Shown piece after piece: positions 11,248-22,395 of a stretch of 64,000 nt of DNA. Position 1 is the stretch's first letter. Each line of letters opens with the position of its first letter. Where the stretch lies: the NCBI RefSeq assembly GCF_020144925.1, contig NZ_NSLC01000010.1, forward strand, positions 1 to 64,000, given 5' to 3'. Made by a program: the position numbers and the translations under genes. This DNA comes from Afifella sp. IM 167 (lineage in GTDB: Bacteria > Pseudomonadota > Alphaproteobacteria > Rhizobiales > Afifellaceae). Below the pieces are notes generated by a model. The model saw only the letters and a program-made list of their open reading frames with translations. It did no database searches and was not told where the DNA came from.

Positions 11248-12204
11248 TCAGCCCCACGGCCCGGCGCGGCGGCGCGATCGGCCCGCCGATCCCCAGGGGC
11301 CGGCAGACGGCTCGCTGCGCATCGGCGTTTCGCGGGAAATCCGCGGCCCCTCCGAAATGCCGCCCTGGCGGGCCATTTCTTCGAGCGCCGCGATGCGGTT
11401 CTCCGTCGCCGGATGGGTGGAGAAGAGGCTGTCCATGCGCTCGCCGTTGAGGGGGTTGATGATGAAGAGATGCGCCGTCGCGGGATTGTGCTCCGCGCTG
11501 GCCATGGGCTGGCGCTTCGCGCCGCCGGCGATCTTCGCAAGCGCGGAGGCGAGCCACAAGGGGTTGCCGGCGATCGCGGCACCATCGCGGTCGGCAGAGT
11601 ATTCGCGGGTACGCGAGATCGCCATCTGCACCAGCATCGCGGCGAAGGGCGCCGTCAGCGCCGCCAGAAGCACCCCGGCGAAGCCGAAGGGCGAGTTGTT
11701 GTTGCGCGAGCCACCGAAGAAGAGGGCGAAATTGCCGAGCATGGAGATGGCGCCGGCGAGCGTCGCCGTGATCGTCATGGTCAGCGTGTCGCGGTTCTTC
11801 ACATGGGCGAGTTCGTGCGCCATGACGCCCGACGCCTCCTCGTAGGAGAGCGTGCGCAGGAGGCCGGTGGTCGCCGCGACGGCGGCATTCTCCGGGTTGC
11901 GGCCCGTCGCAAAGGCGTTCGGCTGATCGCTTTCGATCAGATAGGTCTTCGGCATCGGCAGGTTCGCCCGGGCCGCGAGGTCGCGCACCATGCGGTGGAA
12001 TTCCGGCGCCGAGCGCTCGTCCACCTCATGCGCGTTGTGCATCCGAAGCACGAGCTTGTCCGCGTTCCAGTAGGAGAAGAGATTCATGCCGGCGGCAACG
12101 AGGAAGGCGATCATGGCGCCGCCGGATCCGCCGATCAGGTAGCCGACACCCATGAAGATCGCCGTCAGCGCGGCGAGAAGCATGGCGGTCTTCATCATGT
12201 TCAT
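11248..12204 (-). CDS. htpX: Zinc metalloprotease HtpX
   Basis: A 318-residue inner-membrane protease of the M48B family that takes part in membrane-protein quality control. Two N-terminal membrane segments (about 5-23 and 29-46) precede the HELAH zinc motif at 130-134. Two further hydrophobic segments follow (about 142-160 and 172-192), then the third zinc ligand in [10 protein letters not shown]. The ATG at 12202-12204 ([14 protein letters not shown]) matches the usual HtpX N-terminus; the upstream in-frame extension is non-coding. The Pro/Arg-rich last ~35 residues are not part of the conserved domain. It is divergent from the SDH assembly gene, with about 100 bp between starts, and heads the run to purH. 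Confidence 0.95.
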   Translation of the reverse strand: MNMMKTAMLLAALTAIFMGVGYLIGGSGGAMIAFLVAAGMNLFSYWNADKLVLRMHNAHEVDERSAPEFHRMVRDLAARANLPMPKTYLIESDQPNAFATGRNPENAAVAATTGLLRTLSYEEASGVMAHELAHVKNRDTLTMTITATLAGAISMLGNFALFFGGSRNNNSPFGFAGVLLAALTAPFAAMLVQMAISRTREYSADRDGAAIAGNPLWLASALAKIAGGAKRQPMASAEHNPATAHLFIINPLNGERMDSLFSTHPATENRIAALEEMARQGGISEGPRISRETPMRSEPSAGPWGSAGRSRRRAGPWG

Positions 12205-12307
12205 CGTCTTGGGCTCCACCAAAGAAGGGCCTATGTCGGGGCATATTTTGGGTGCGGTGAACGCCGCTGCAATGACAAGTGCGCGTGAAGAGGCGCAAGG
12301 AGGCATG

Positions 12308-12556
12308 ATGGCGAACGAAGCTGACGCCGCTCCGGCCGTGTCCGAGGCGGATGGGGCCGGGCTTTCGGCGTCCGAAACCCGTCGCAGGAAGATCGCCGAG
12401 GCGGCCGAGCGCGCCCTCGCCGAGGCGAGGGAGAGAAAGGCGGCGGAAGCGGCCGGAGAAGGCGAGGCTCGCCCGGAGGAATTCGACGGCCCGTCCGGCC
12501 CCGAACCGGCCCGCTACGGCGACTGGGAGAGGAAAGGCAAGGCCGTCGATTTCTGA
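12308..12556 (+). CDS. SDHAF4 / DUF1674-type succinate dehydrogenase assembly factor
   Basis: A small protein (82 residues from this start) with an Ala/Glu-rich charged helix followed by the diagnostic C-terminal block [20 protein letters not shown] and the final AVDF. That tail defines the DUF1674 family, whose mitochondrial relative SDHAF4 binds flavinylated SdhA and assists SDH assembly. Two adjacent ATGs lie at 12305 and 12308. AGGAGG at 12298-12303 leaves only 1 nt before the first but 4 nt before the second, so the second is preferred. It stands between htpX (divergent) and the nuclease gene (same strand). Confidence 0.88.
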   Translation: MANEADAAPAVSEADGAGLSASETRRRKIAEAAERALAEARERKAAEAAGEGEARPEEFDGPSGPEPARYGDWERKGKAVDF

Positions 12557-12628
12557 GGCCGCTTGTTACGCTGGCGGGCTGCGCCGGAAGCGCTTCCCAG
12601 GGGCCAACAGTGGCGCTAGTATAGGAAT

Positions 12629-13093
12629 ATGTTCCTCATTCGCGCGATTCGCGCCGCTCCGCTCTGTCTCCTCGCCGGCCTGCTTTCAGGCGGAGCGAAT
12701 GCGGCCGAGCTGCCCGGTCCCTATCGGGCAGAGGTGGAGCGCGTCGTCGACGGCGATACTTTGGCCGTGCGGGCACGCATCTGGCTCGGACAGGACGTGG
12801 AGGTGCTGGTTCGCCTTCGCGGCATCGATGCCCCGGAGCTGAGGGCCCGCTGTGCGGCCGAGCGCGAGATGGCCGAAGCGGCCAGGGCCGCCCTCGCGCG
12901 CCTTGTGGGAGAGGCCGGCGTGACGATCTCCATGATCGAGGAAGACAAGTATGGCGGGCGTGTCGTCGCCGACGTCGCCCGCGCCGACGGAGAGAACCTT
13001 TCGGCCCTGCTGCGCGCCTCCGGTCACGCCCGCGCCTATGCGGGCGGTCCCAGGAAACCCTGGTGCGGGGAGAGCGCTTCCCTGCGCAAGTGA
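12629..13093 (+). CDS. Secreted thermonuclease (SNase-like) family protein
   Basis: A 154-residue protein with a signal peptide (about 1-25, cleavage near ANAAE) and a staphylococcal-nuclease-like fold. The visible motifs are VVDGDTL, RLRGIDAPE with the catalytic Arg/Asp region, and DKYGGRVVADV. It is likely a calcium-dependent or relict nuclease in the periplasm. A cysteine pair (RARCAAE and KPWCGE) could form a disulfide. It converges on the L,D-transpeptidase gene, whose stop codon is 1 bp away, so transcription from both sides meets here with no visible terminator. Confidence 0.85.
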   Translation: MFLIRAIRAAPLCLLAGLLSGGANAAELPGPYRAEVERVVDGDTLAVRARIWLGQDVEVLVRLRGIDAPELRARCAAEREMAEAARAALARLVGEAGVTISMIEEDKYGGRVVADVARADGENLSALLRASGHARAYAGGPRKPWCGESASLRK

Positions 13094-13094
13094 C

Positions 13095-13616
13095 CTACGG
13101 CAGGACCACGACGGGTGTTCCGACCCGCACGCGCTCGAAGAGGTCGACGACGTCCTGGTTGTACATGCGGATGCAGCCATAGGAGACGTAGCCGCCGACC
13201 GAATTCGGCCGGTTGGTGCCGTGGATGGCGTATTCGCCGCGGGCGAGCGTCATGGCGCGCGGTCCGAGCGGGTTGCGCGGGCCCGGCGGAATGAGGTCCG
13301 GCAGGCTCGGGATGTCGCGCTTGACCTGCGCCGGTGGCGTGAAGGTCGGATCGACGACCTTGCGGGTAATGCGCGTGCGGCCCTGCCATTGCTTGCCGCG
13401 CCGTCCGACGCCCACCGGATAGCGCATGGCCTTGCCGCCCCGCATGACGAGATAGAGCCGCCTCTCGCCCGTCTTCACGACGATCGTGCCTGGCCGGTAG
13501 CTGTCGGTGAAGCGCACCGTCTCGCGCGCCTCTGCCTGGCTTGCGCCGGCGGCGAGCACCAAAGCAAAGCCCATCGCGACCACCGCGCCGAAAGCGCGCT
13601 GTATCCTTTTTTGCAT
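13095..13616 (-). CDS. L,D-transpeptidase (YkuD/ErfK family)
   Basis: A 173-residue exported protein: a signal peptide (about 1-30) and then a YkuD domain. The catalytic signature is present as IHGTNRP (His132) and SYGCIRMYN (nucleophile Cys148). The enzyme should cross-link peptidoglycan stem peptides (3-3 links) or attach proteins to them, in the periplasm. The ATG at 13616 gives a typical lysine/arginine-led signal peptide. It is one of several such paralogues normally found in this order, so its specific role cannot be told. It is followed tail to tail by the nuclease gene. Confidence 0.93.
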   Translation of the reverse strand: MQKRIQRAFGAVVAMGFALVLAAGASQAEARETVRFTDSYRPGTIVVKTGERRLYLVMRGGKAMRYPVGVGRRGKQWQGRTRITRKVVDPTFTPPAQVKRDIPSLPDLIPPGPRNPLGPRAMTLARGEYAIHGTNRPNSVGGYVSYGCIRMYNQDVVDLFERVRVGTPVVVLP

Positions 13617-13778
13617 GGGAATCCCCCGAAGGTGCCGTTCTTCGGGAGAATATGCCGCGCCTGTCGCCGCGGCGGCAGCGGATCCTGCGGACTTGGTTTA
13701 GAGTTTAAGTAAATCGGCCCGGCGATGGCGGCTCGCACCGACGGGCGCCACAACCCGCTGCGAAGACCGGCGGAAACG

Positions 13779-13802
13779 AAAAGGGCGGGCCATGGCCCGC
13801 CC
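13779..13802 (-). terminator. Rho-independent terminator of acsA
   Basis: A perfect 20-nt palindrome, GGGCGGGCCATGGCCCGCCC, occupies 13783-13802 and is followed on the minus strand by TTTT (13779-13782). It lies 26 bp after the acsA stop, where a terminator is expected. The hairpin is very stable although the T run is short. Confidence 0.85.
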
Positions 13803-13827
13803 GTTCCGCCTCAAAATCGCAAAGAGC

Positions 13828-15786
<1,959 letters not shown>

Positions 15787-15953
15787 TGAAAGCCTCCCCA
15801 TATGTCGTTGGCGGGGTCTTCCCGACCCTTGTCTATTGCCGCGCATTATGCCGAGAGCGGCGCGCCTGTCCATGCCGCCCACCTCGCACTTTCGGCCAAG
15901 CAGGGCGCGGCGGGGAGCCGATGCGGGTGCTTTGCCGGCTCAGTGGCGGGCCT

Positions 15954-16379
15954 TCACGCCCCCAGGGCGCCGAGCACGAATCCCTGCACGAGAAGGACCG
16001 CGAGCCAGTGGCCGGCATCGATGAGGGTGAGCGCGGCCTTCTTGCCGGCGAAGGCATAGTTCACCGTCACCGTGGTCGCGATGAAGCCGGCCCAGAGGAT
16101 CGCGCCGGAGATGACGCCGTTCTTCATCGTCGCCTGGCCGGGCCCCAGATGGCCGATGGCGCCGGCGAGCACGAAGGCCATGACGAGAAGCGCCAGGAAG
16201 GAAATGAGAAAGGGCGCGGCGGCGGCAAGGCCCTGCCGCTTCGGCATTTCCTCCTTCGAGCCCCAGCCCTGGGCCGCCATCCAGGGACGCGCCAGCGCCA
16301 TGTACCAGACGGCCCCGACCAGCCAGCCGGCGACGGCCGCGGCCGGAATGGCGAGATAGTTCATGGCTCCGAAATTCAT
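15954..16379 (-). CDS. DUF1761 family membrane protein, copy 1
   Basis: A 141-residue hydrophobic protein with about four membrane segments (roughly 7-27, 55-75, 87-107 and 118-138). The pattern of GAVWYMALARPWM near the N-terminus and LIDAGHWLAVLLVQGFVLG at the C-terminus is that of DUF1761. No enzymatic motif is present and the function is unknown. It is a paralogue of the gene immediately upstream (16409-16825), sharing the N-terminal Tyr/Ala-Lys pattern and the IDAGHWL-(V)-LLQGF end, so the pair arose by tandem duplication. The 29-bp spacing suggests cotranscription. Confidence 0.8.
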   Translation of the reverse strand: MNFGAMNYLAIPAAAVAGWLVGAVWYMALARPWMAAQGWGSKEEMPKRQGLAAAAPFLISFLALLVMAFVLAGAIGHLGPGQATMKNGVISGAILWAGFIATTVTVNYAFAGKKAALTLIDAGHWLAVLLVQGFVLGALGA

Positions 16380-16408
16380 CTTGCGCCTTTCAATCTCCAG
16401 GCGCCGCC

Positions 16409-16825
16409 TCAGGCCCCGAAGATGCCGATGATGAAACCCTGCAGGAGGACGACGCCGAGCCAGTGGCCCGCATCGATGAAGGTCAGCGTCCAGGGCATGA
16501 TCTGGTAGCGGTGGTTGACCACCAGCGGCACCAGGATGAAGCCCGACCAGACGAAGAAGCCGGAAACGAGGCCGGTTAGGATCGAGACCTGGCCGAGATG
16601 GCCGATAAGGCCGGCGAGCATCCAGGCCATGAAGGTCTCGCCGGTGAGCGAGACGAGGAGCGGCGTGCGGTCGACGTTCTCCTCGCCGTGCTCGACCTTG
16701 ACCTGGACGAGCCCCGTGGCCGCGGTAAACGGCTTGGCGAGCACCGCATAGTAGATGGCGCCGAAACCGAAGGCGGCGAAGCCGGCGACGATCACCGCGA
16801 TATAGTTGATGCCGGCGAAGGCCAT
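16409..16825 (-). CDS. DUF1761 family membrane protein, copy 2
   Basis: A 138-residue integral membrane protein with four predicted segments, starting at the ATG at 16823-16825 (MAFAGINYIAVIVAG), preceded by GGAAAG. The C-terminal FIDAGHWLGVVLLQGFIIG matches the neighbouring paralogue and defines DUF1761. It begins 13 bp after the stop of the MetE-like gene and was probably transcribed with it. Function unknown; the family is small, hydrophobic and common in alphaproteobacteria. Confidence 0.8.
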   Translation of the reverse strand: MAFAGINYIAVIVAGFAAFGFGAIYYAVLAKPFTAATGLVQVKVEHGEENVDRTPLLVSLTGETFMAWMLAGLIGHLGQVSILTGLVSGFFVWSGFILVPLVVNHRYQIMPWTLTFIDAGHWLGVVLLQGFIIGIFGA

Positions 16826-16838
16826 CTGGCTTCCTTTC

Positions 16839-17859
16839 CTACTCCAGTTCGCGCCGCAACAGCGCCGCCCCTTCGGCGAGGGCGCGCAGCTTGCCCGACG
16901 CCACCGCGCGCGGCAGGGGCGCCATGCCGCAATTGGTGCAGGGATAAAGCCGCTCGGCGTCGGTGAAGGCAAGGGCGGCCTTCAGCGTCATGGCGACCAC
17001 TTCCGGGCTCTCCACCTCGTGGCTGGCGACGTCGATCGCCCCGACGAGGAGTTCCTTGTCGCAAAGGAGCTTCAGGAGCGAGAGCGGCACCCGCGAATTG
17101 GCGCATTCGAGCGAGACCTGACCGATCGCGGAGGCGTTGAGCGCCGGGAAGATCGCCTCGTACTGCCGCCATTCGGGGCCGAGCCCCTCTTTCCACAGGA
17201 TGTTCGCCTCGATCCCGTACGTAGCAGATATGCACGGCCGTCTTGGCCGAAAGCCCCGCCGCCGCCCGCTCCAGCGCCGCGACCCCCCATTCGCGCACAT
17301 CGTCGGGGAAGACGTTGAAGGCCGGCTCGTCGAACTGGATGACGTCGACGCCGGCTTCGGCGAGGTCGCGGGCCTCCGCGTTGAGGAGATCGGCGAAGGC
17401 CATCGCCATGTCGGCCCGGCGTCCGTAATGGCCGTCGGCGATCGTGTCGCAGATGGTCATCGGCCCGGGCAGGGTGAACTTCAGCTCGCGTCCGGTATGG
17501 GCGCGGCAGAAGGCCGCCTCTTCGAGATGCACGGGGCGCGGCCGCACGACCGGCGCCGTCACGGTCGGCACCTCCACCTCGTAGCGCCCGGCGCGGATGC
17601 CCATCTTCGTCTTCCGCTGCCAGTCGATGCCTTCGATCTTCTCCAGGAAACCGTGGACGAAATGGCTGCGGAACTGCTCGCCGTCGCTGACGATGGCGAT
17701 CCCCGCATCCTCCTGCTCCTTCAGCCAGAGGAGCGCGGCGTCGCGCTTGGCAGATTCCAGCTCGGCGCCGGCATAGCGCCATTGCGGCCAGAGCTTTTCC
17801 GGCTCGGCGAGCCAGAAGGGTTTCGGCAGGCTTCCCGCCAGGGTGGGTTTGAGGAGCAA
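16839..17859 (-). pseudogene. MetE-like (core-MetE) methionine synthase, frameshifted
   Basis: The gene encodes a short, single-domain cobalamin-independent methionine synthase relative. Reading starts at a TTG (17857-17859) as LLKPTLAGSLPKPFW and stays in frame through LPGPMTICDTI, VIQFDEPAFNVFPD and AVHICY. At 17220-17222 the frame breaks: TAC-G-TAC-GGG stands where the family has TAC-GGN-TAC-GGG (CYGYGI), so two bases are missing. The remainder continues in another frame through WRQYEAIFPALNA, SLECAN and YPCTNCGMAPL to the stop at 16839. Restoring two bases gives 340 residues, the family's normal length, with all zinc ligands (His, Cys, Glu, Cys) intact. Members of this type are usually paired with a DUF1852 partner, which is absent here. 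Either a recent inactivation or a sequencing error. Confidence 0.85.
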
Positions 17860-18019
17860 CGAAAGGACCCCGCGGTGCCTCGGCGGGCCCCCTGCGGAAC
17901 CGCCTTCATCAAGTCCGGCCACTATGGGCAAAAGCGGCCGCCTGCGACAATGCCCGGTTCCTGCCCGCAGCGCGAGGAGACTGCGCGCTGTCCGCCAGGC
18001 CCCTGCGGCACGAAAGCGA

Positions 18020-18457
18020 TCAGCCGGCCTTCACTTCGTTCGGATCGATGCCGCCGAGCGCGCAGATGGTCTGGAATTCGTTCCAGCTCACGGGCTGAAC
18101 GGAAAGCCTTGAGTTCTTCACCAGAACCATTTCGTCGAGACGCCCGTCGGCCTTGATGTCGTCGAGCGTGACCGGATTTTTGAGCGGCGCCACCGCCTTG
18201 ATGTCGACGCACTCCCACTTGCCGGTCCCGTCGGTGGAATCGGGGTGGGCCTCCGCGACGATCTCCACGACGCCGACCACCGCCTTGCCCTCGTTGGAAT
18301 GGTAGAAGAAGCCGCGCTCGCCCTTTTTCATCGCGCGCATGAAGTTGCGCGCCTGATAGTTGCGCACCCCGTCCCATTCCTGTCCGCCGGCGCCCTTCTT
18401 CACCTGGTCGTCCCACGACCATTTGTGCGGCTCCGACTTGAACAGCCAGTATCCCAT
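18020..18457 (-). CDS. EVE domain-containing protein
   Basis: A 145-residue single-domain protein of the EVE/PUA-like fold (thymocyte nuclear protein 1 type). It opens with the characteristic YWLFKSEPHKWSWDDQV and continues with GVRNYQARNFMRAMKKGE, FFYHSNEGKAVVGVVEI and a C-terminal LVKNSRLSVQPVSWNEF block. EVE proteins recognise modified bases in DNA or RNA; the bacterial housekeeping form has no proven role. It lies 28 bp after gpsA on the same strand and probably belongs to the tsaD-gpsA transcript, an arrangement I recall from other Hyphomicrobiales. Confidence 0.92.
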   Translation of the reverse strand: MGYWLFKSEPHKWSWDDQVKKGAGGQEWDGVRNYQARNFMRAMKKGERGFFYHSNEGKAVVGVVEIVAEAHPDSTDGTGKWECVDIKAVAPLKNPVTLDDIKADGRLDEMVLVKNSRLSVQPVSWNEFQTICALGGIDPNEVKAG

Positions 18458-18485
18458 CTCTCCCCCTTTTGGCCGAGGCCGTGCC

Positions 18486-19487
18486 CTAGCCGGTTTCCTG
18501 CTTGAGCGGCCGTGAAACGAGCGCGCCGATCGCCTCGTCGAGTGTCAGCTTTCCGGCAAGCACGGCCGCGACGCCGGTGGTGATCGGCATGTCGACGCCA
18601 TGGCGCCTCGCCAGCGCGGCGGCGATCTCCGCCGTATAGGCGCCTTCGGCGAGCGGCTTGCCGGGCTCCGTCAGTTCGGCGACCGACTTTCCTTCGGCCA
18701 GCGCGATGCCGAAGCTGGTATTGCGCGACTGGCTGCTCATCGCCGTCAGCATCAGGTCGCCAAGTCCGGAAAGCCCCATGAAGGTTTCCGGCCGCGCGCC
18801 CATCTTCGCCCCGAGCCGGCTCATCTCGGCAAGCCCCCTTGTGACGAGCGCGGCCCGCGCGCTCTCGCCGAGCCTGCGCCCTTCCACGATCCCGGCGGCG
18901 ATGGCGACGACGTTCTTCAGGGCCCCGCCGAGCTCCGCCCCGACGACATCGTCGCTCGCATAGCCGCGGAAGCTCTCCGAGGAGAGCGCGGCGGCGACCT
19001 GTTCGGCAAGCGCGATATCGGCTGCCGCGATGGTGACGGCCGTCGGCAGGCCGCGCGCGATCTCGGCCGCGTAGCCCGGCCCCGAAAGCGCGGCGACGGC
19101 ATGGGCGGGCGCCGCGGCGGCGACGATCTCGTTCTGCAGGGCGCCGCTCTCCTGCTCGATCCCCTTGGCACAGGCGACGAGGACCGAATCGGCCGAAAGA
19201 TGCGGCCCGATGGTGGAAAGCAGCGAGCGCGTCGCCTGCGCCGGCACGGCGAGCAGCACCATCTCCGCCTCGGCGAGCGGCGCCATCTCGGCGGTGATGC
19301 GGATCCCTTCCGGAAGCTTCGGCCCGGGCAGGAAGAACGTATTTTCGCGGCGCGCGGCAATTTTCTGCGCAATCTCGGCGTCGATGTTCCAGAGACTCAC
19401 CTCGTTGCCGGCCCGGTGGGCAACGAGCGCCAGCGCCGTGCCGAAGGCCCCGGCCCCGGCGACGGCGACCTTGCGGCCCGCCCCCAT
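18486..19487 (-). CDS. gpsA: Glycerol-3-phosphate dehydrogenase [NAD(P)+]
   Basis: A 333-residue cytoplasmic enzyme that reduces dihydroxyacetone phosphate to sn-glycerol-3-phosphate for phospholipid synthesis. The N-terminal Rossmann motif is VAGAGAFGTALA. The substrate-binding VACAKGIE and the catalytic-lysine region GGALKNVVAIAAG are present, as are EMSRLG and TFMGLSGLGDLMLT. Its ATG (19485-19487) shares one base with the tsaD stop codon in a TGATG overlap, so the two genes are translationally coupled. In-frame upstream codons lie within tsaD and are not used. Confidence 0.96.
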   Translation of the reverse strand: MGAGRKVAVAGAGAFGTALALVAHRAGNEVSLWNIDAEIAQKIAARRENTFFLPGPKLPEGIRITAEMAPLAEAEMVLLAVPAQATRSLLSTIGPHLSADSVLVACAKGIEQESGALQNEIVAAAAPAHAVAALSGPGYAAEIARGLPTAVTIAAADIALAEQVAAALSSESFRGYASDDVVGAELGGALKNVVAIAAGIVEGRRLGESARAALVTRGLAEMSRLGAKMGARPETFMGLSGLGDLMLTAMSSQSRNTSFGIALAEGKSVAELTEPGKPLAEGAYTAEIAAALARRHGVDMPITTGVAAVLAGKLTLDEAIGALVSRPLKQETG

Positions 19488-20569
19488 CAGACCCGGGCTC
19501 CGAGCCGGCCGGAACCGAGCATCGGCTCGGCGGCGGCATCGAGGGGCCAGCGCGGCCGCGCCACGACATCCGCAGATACGTCGTTCGCGGCAAGATGCAT
19601 CAGACCCGCAAAGGCGATCATCGCCGCATTGTCGGTGCACAAGGACGGCGGCGGCGCAACAAAAGGCACGCCCGCTTTATCCGCCTGTTGCTGCAGCGCG
19701 GCGCGGATCGCGCCATTGGCGGCAACGCCGCCGGCAGCGACGAGCGCGGTAAAGTCGCCCTCTGCAAGGGCATGCGACGTGCGCTCTGCGACGATCTCCG
19801 CCACCGCGGCCTGGAAGGAGGCACAGAGATCCGCGATATCGCGGTCCGAAAGCGGGGCGATCGCCTCGGCCCGCAGCCGCAGCGCGGTCTTGAGGCCCGA
19901 AAAGGAAAAGTCGGAGCCCGGCGTGCCGGCAAGCGGGCGCGGCAGGGCGAAGCGCTCCGGATCGCCGCCCGCGGCCGCCTTCTCCACTTCCGGCCCGCCC
20001 GGATAGCCGAGGCCGAGGAGCTTTGCGACCTTGTCGAAGGCCTCGCCCAGCGCATCGTCGATGGTGGAGCCGATCCGCCGGTAATCCGAAAAGCCTGCGA
20101 CGCCGACGAGCTGCGTGTGCCCGCCGGAGACCAGAAGCAGGAGATAGGGGAACGCCACCCCGTCGGTCAGCACCGGCGTCAGGGCGTGGCCTTCGAGGTG
20201 ATTGACGCCGATGAGCGGCACCCCGCTCGCCGCCGAAAGGGCGCGCGCCGTCGTCACCCCGACGAGAAGGCAGCCGATGAGCCCCGGCCCCGCCGTCACG
20301 GCGATGCCGTCGAGATCGGCAAGCTCCAGCCCCGCCTCGTCGAGCGCCGCCGCGACGATGCCGTCGAGTGCTTCCACATGCGCGCGCGCAGCGATCTCCG
20401 GCACCACGCCACCGAAGGCGCGGTGTTCCTCGACCTGGCTCAAAACGACGCTGGAGCGAATCGCCCTGCTGCCATCCGCCTGCCGGGAGACGAGGGCGGC
20501 CGCGGTTTCGTCGCAGCTCGTTTCGATGCCGAGCACGGTGAGCGTGGCCGGTGTGCCGACCCGGTCCAT
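19487..20569 (-). CDS. tsaD: tRNA N6-threonylcarbamoyladenosine (t6A) transferase subunit TsaD
   Basis: A 360-residue protein of the Kae1/TsaD family that transfers threonylcarbamoyl from TC-AMP to A37 of ANN-decoding tRNAs, together with TsaB and TsaE. It begins with [16 protein letters not shown]. The metal-binding histidines are visible in VPEIAARAH and NHLEGH, followed by [12 protein letters not shown] and the glycine-rich [13 protein letters not shown]. The C-terminus carries CTDNAAMIA. Coupled by overlap to gpsA downstream, and divergent from hemC with 62 bp between starts, so the promoters for both directions must share that space. Confidence 0.97.
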   Translation of the reverse strand: MDRVGTPATLTVLGIETSCDETAAALVSRQADGSRAIRSSVVLSQVEEHRAFGGVVPEIAARAHVEALDGIVAAALDEAGLELADLDGIAVTAGPGLIGCLLVGVTTARALSAASGVPLIGVNHLEGHALTPVLTDGVAFPYLLLLVSGGHTQLVGVAGFSDYRRIGSTIDDALGEAFDKVAKLLGLGYPGGPEVEKAAAGGDPERFALPRPLAGTPGSDFSFSGLKTALRLRAEAIAPLSDRDIADLCASFQAAVAEIVAERTSHALAEGDFTALVAAGGVAANGAIRAALQQQADKAGVPFVAPPPSLCTDNAAMIAFAGLMHLAANDVSADVVARPRWPLDAAAEPMLGSGRLGARV

Positions 20570-20631
20570 TGCACTTGTCCCGTAGGCTGGTTAGACCGCA
20601 CGGCTGTAGCATCGGGCAGGCAGAACGGGCA

Positions 20632-21558
20632 ATGGAACAGCTCAGGATCGGCACACGCGGCAGCGACCTCGCGCTCTGGCAGGCGCATGCCACACGCGAC
20701 GCGCTCGTGGCCTCCGGCATGGACGAGGCGGCGATCGAGATCGTCGTCATCAAGACCTCCGGCGACCGCATCCAGAACCGCGCGCTTCTGGAAGCGGGCG
20801 GCAAGGGCCTTTTCACCAAGGAGATCGAGGAAGCCCTTCTCGACGGCTCCATCGATATCGCCGTGCATTCGGCCAAGGACATGCCGACGCGCCTGCCGGA
20901 CGGGCTGACGCTGGCCGCCTATCTGCCGCGCGCCGATATCCGCGACGCGCTGATCTCGCGCCATGGCGGCGGCCTCGACCAGCTGCCGGAAGGAGCGACT
21001 TTCGGCACCGCCTCGCTCCGCCGCGAGGCGATGCTGCGCCGCGTGCGCCCCGATCTCAACATCACGCTGCTGCGCGGCAACCTGCCGACGCGTATCAAGC
21101 GGGTGGAGGAAGGCGAGCTCGACGCGACCCTCCTTGCCTATGCCGGCATGCGCCGGCTCGGCGTCGACGGCCATGCGACGGCCCTCCTTGATCCCATCGA
21201 GTTCCCGCCCGCCTGCGGCCAGGGCGCCGTGGTCATCGAGTGCCGCGAGGGCGACGCGGAGACCCGCGAGACGCTGGCGAAGATCGACCATGCCGAGACC
21301 GGCTTCGCCGTTGCCTGCGAGCGCGCCTTCCTCGACACGCTCGACGGTTCCTGCCGCACGCCGATCGCCGGCTGGGCGCAGGTGAAGGAGGGTTCGCTCT
21401 CCTTCCGCGGCCTGCTGCTCTCGCCGGATGGCGACGAGGTGGTCGAAGGCACCGGCTCCGGCACCCAGGACGACGCCGAGGAAGTCGGCCGTCATGTCGG
21501 CAGCGACGTGCGGGGACGCACCTCCGCCGCGCTTCTTGCCCGGCTCGGTATCGGCTGA
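20632..21558 (+). CDS. hemC: Hydroxymethylbilane synthase (porphobilinogen deaminase)
   Basis: A 308-residue enzyme that polymerises four porphobilinogens to hydroxymethylbilane in tetrapyrrole synthesis. It shows the N-terminal IGTRGSDLALWQA, the KTSGDRIQNRALLEAGGKG segment and HSAKDMPT. The dipyrromethane cofactor is carried on the conserved cysteine of LDGSCRTPIAGWA (Cys241). The ATG at 20632 is preceded by a purine-rich GGCAGAACGGGCA stretch. The next gene, hemD, starts 6 bp after its stop. Together they supply the uroporphyrinogen III used both for heme and by the cob genes at 47-57 kb. Confidence 0.97.
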   Translation: MEQLRIGTRGSDLALWQAHATRDALVASGMDEAAIEIVVIKTSGDRIQNRALLEAGGKGLFTKEIEEALLDGSIDIAVHSAKDMPTRLPDGLTLAAYLPRADIRDALISRHGGGLDQLPEGATFGTASLRREAMLRRVRPDLNITLLRGNLPTRIKRVEEGELDATLLAYAGMRRLGVDGHATALLDPIEFPPACGQGAVVIECREGDAETRETLAKIDHAETGFAVACERAFLDTLDGSCRTPIAGWAQVKEGSLSFRGLLLSPDGDEVVEGTGSGTQDDAEEVGRHVGSDVRGRTSAALLARLGIG

Positions 21559-21564
21559 AGGCGG

Positions 21565-22284
21565 ATGGCGCGCCTTCTCGTCACCCGGCCCGATCCCGAC
21601 GCGACCCGCACGGCGCGTTCCCTGCGGATGCGCGGCCACGACGTGCTCGTCTCGCCCGCGATCCGCATCGAGCCGATCGACGCCCACCTTCCCGAAGACG
21701 GGCTGCAGGCGGTGCTGGTGACCAGCGCCAATGCGGTTCGGGCCCTGCAGGTGCATGGCGAGCTTCAGAGCCTGCAGCATCTGCCCCTCTACGCCGTCGG
21801 CGACCGCACGGCGGCCGAGGCCCACCATCTGGGGTTTGCCTCCGTCGACAGCGCCCATGGCAATGCCGCCGATCTCGCCGAGCTCATCCGCGAGCGCGTG
21901 GCGCCTTCCGACGGCCCTCTCCTCTACCTCGCCGCGGACCGCCGCGCCGGCCATCTGGAGGACGAACTCGCCGCTGCGGGATTCTCGGTGATCCTCAAGG
22001 AGATCTACCGCTCCACTCCGGCCGAGACCCTCACGCCGGAGGCGAAGGCCGCCCTCGCCGACGGCGAGGAGATCGGAATTCTCGTCTATTCCGCCGAGAG
22101 CGCCGCCGCCTTCGCCAGGGCCGTGGAAGCGGCCGGGCTTCGCCCGCTGAAGAAGTCGGCTACCTACTTCTGCCTTTCCGAGCAGATGGCAGGCCCCTTG
22201 CGAAACCTGGGTGAGGGCCCGATTCTGGTAGCGAATCGTCCCAACGAAGCTTCGCTCTTTGAGCTGATCGAGGGCCGCCGTTAA
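21565..22284 (+). CDS. hemD: Uroporphyrinogen-III synthase
   Basis: A 239-residue protein with the weakly conserved HemD two-domain fold. It opens with RLLVTRPDPDATRTARSL, followed by the hinge region VLVTSANAVRAL and LYAVGDRTAAEA, and later GEEIGILVYSAESAAAFA. It closes hydroxymethylbilane into uroporphyrinogen III with inversion of ring D. It is 6 bp downstream of hemC and upstream of the mitofilin-family gene, which is the gene order I expect in this order of bacteria. Sequence similarity within the family is low, so the identification also leans on context. Confidence 0.93.
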   Translation: MARLLVTRPDPDATRTARSLRMRGHDVLVSPAIRIEPIDAHLPEDGLQAVLVTSANAVRALQVHGELQSLQHLPLYAVGDRTAAEAHHLGFASVDSAHGNAADLAELIRERVAPSDGPLLYLAADRRAGHLEDELAAAGFSVILKEIYRSTPAETLTPEAKAALADGEEIGILVYSAESAAAFARAVEAAGLRPLKKSATYFCLSEQMAGPLRNLGEGPILVANRPNEASLFELIEGRR

Positions 22285-22395
22285 TCTTGCGACGGATGGA
22301 CCGCCATTCCGGGCAGGCCGTTTCGCCGCCGGCCGCGTTGGGGCATAAGAGGGCAAACTGGTCGTTGCGGCCCGAATTCGGTGCGGGAGGGTTAT

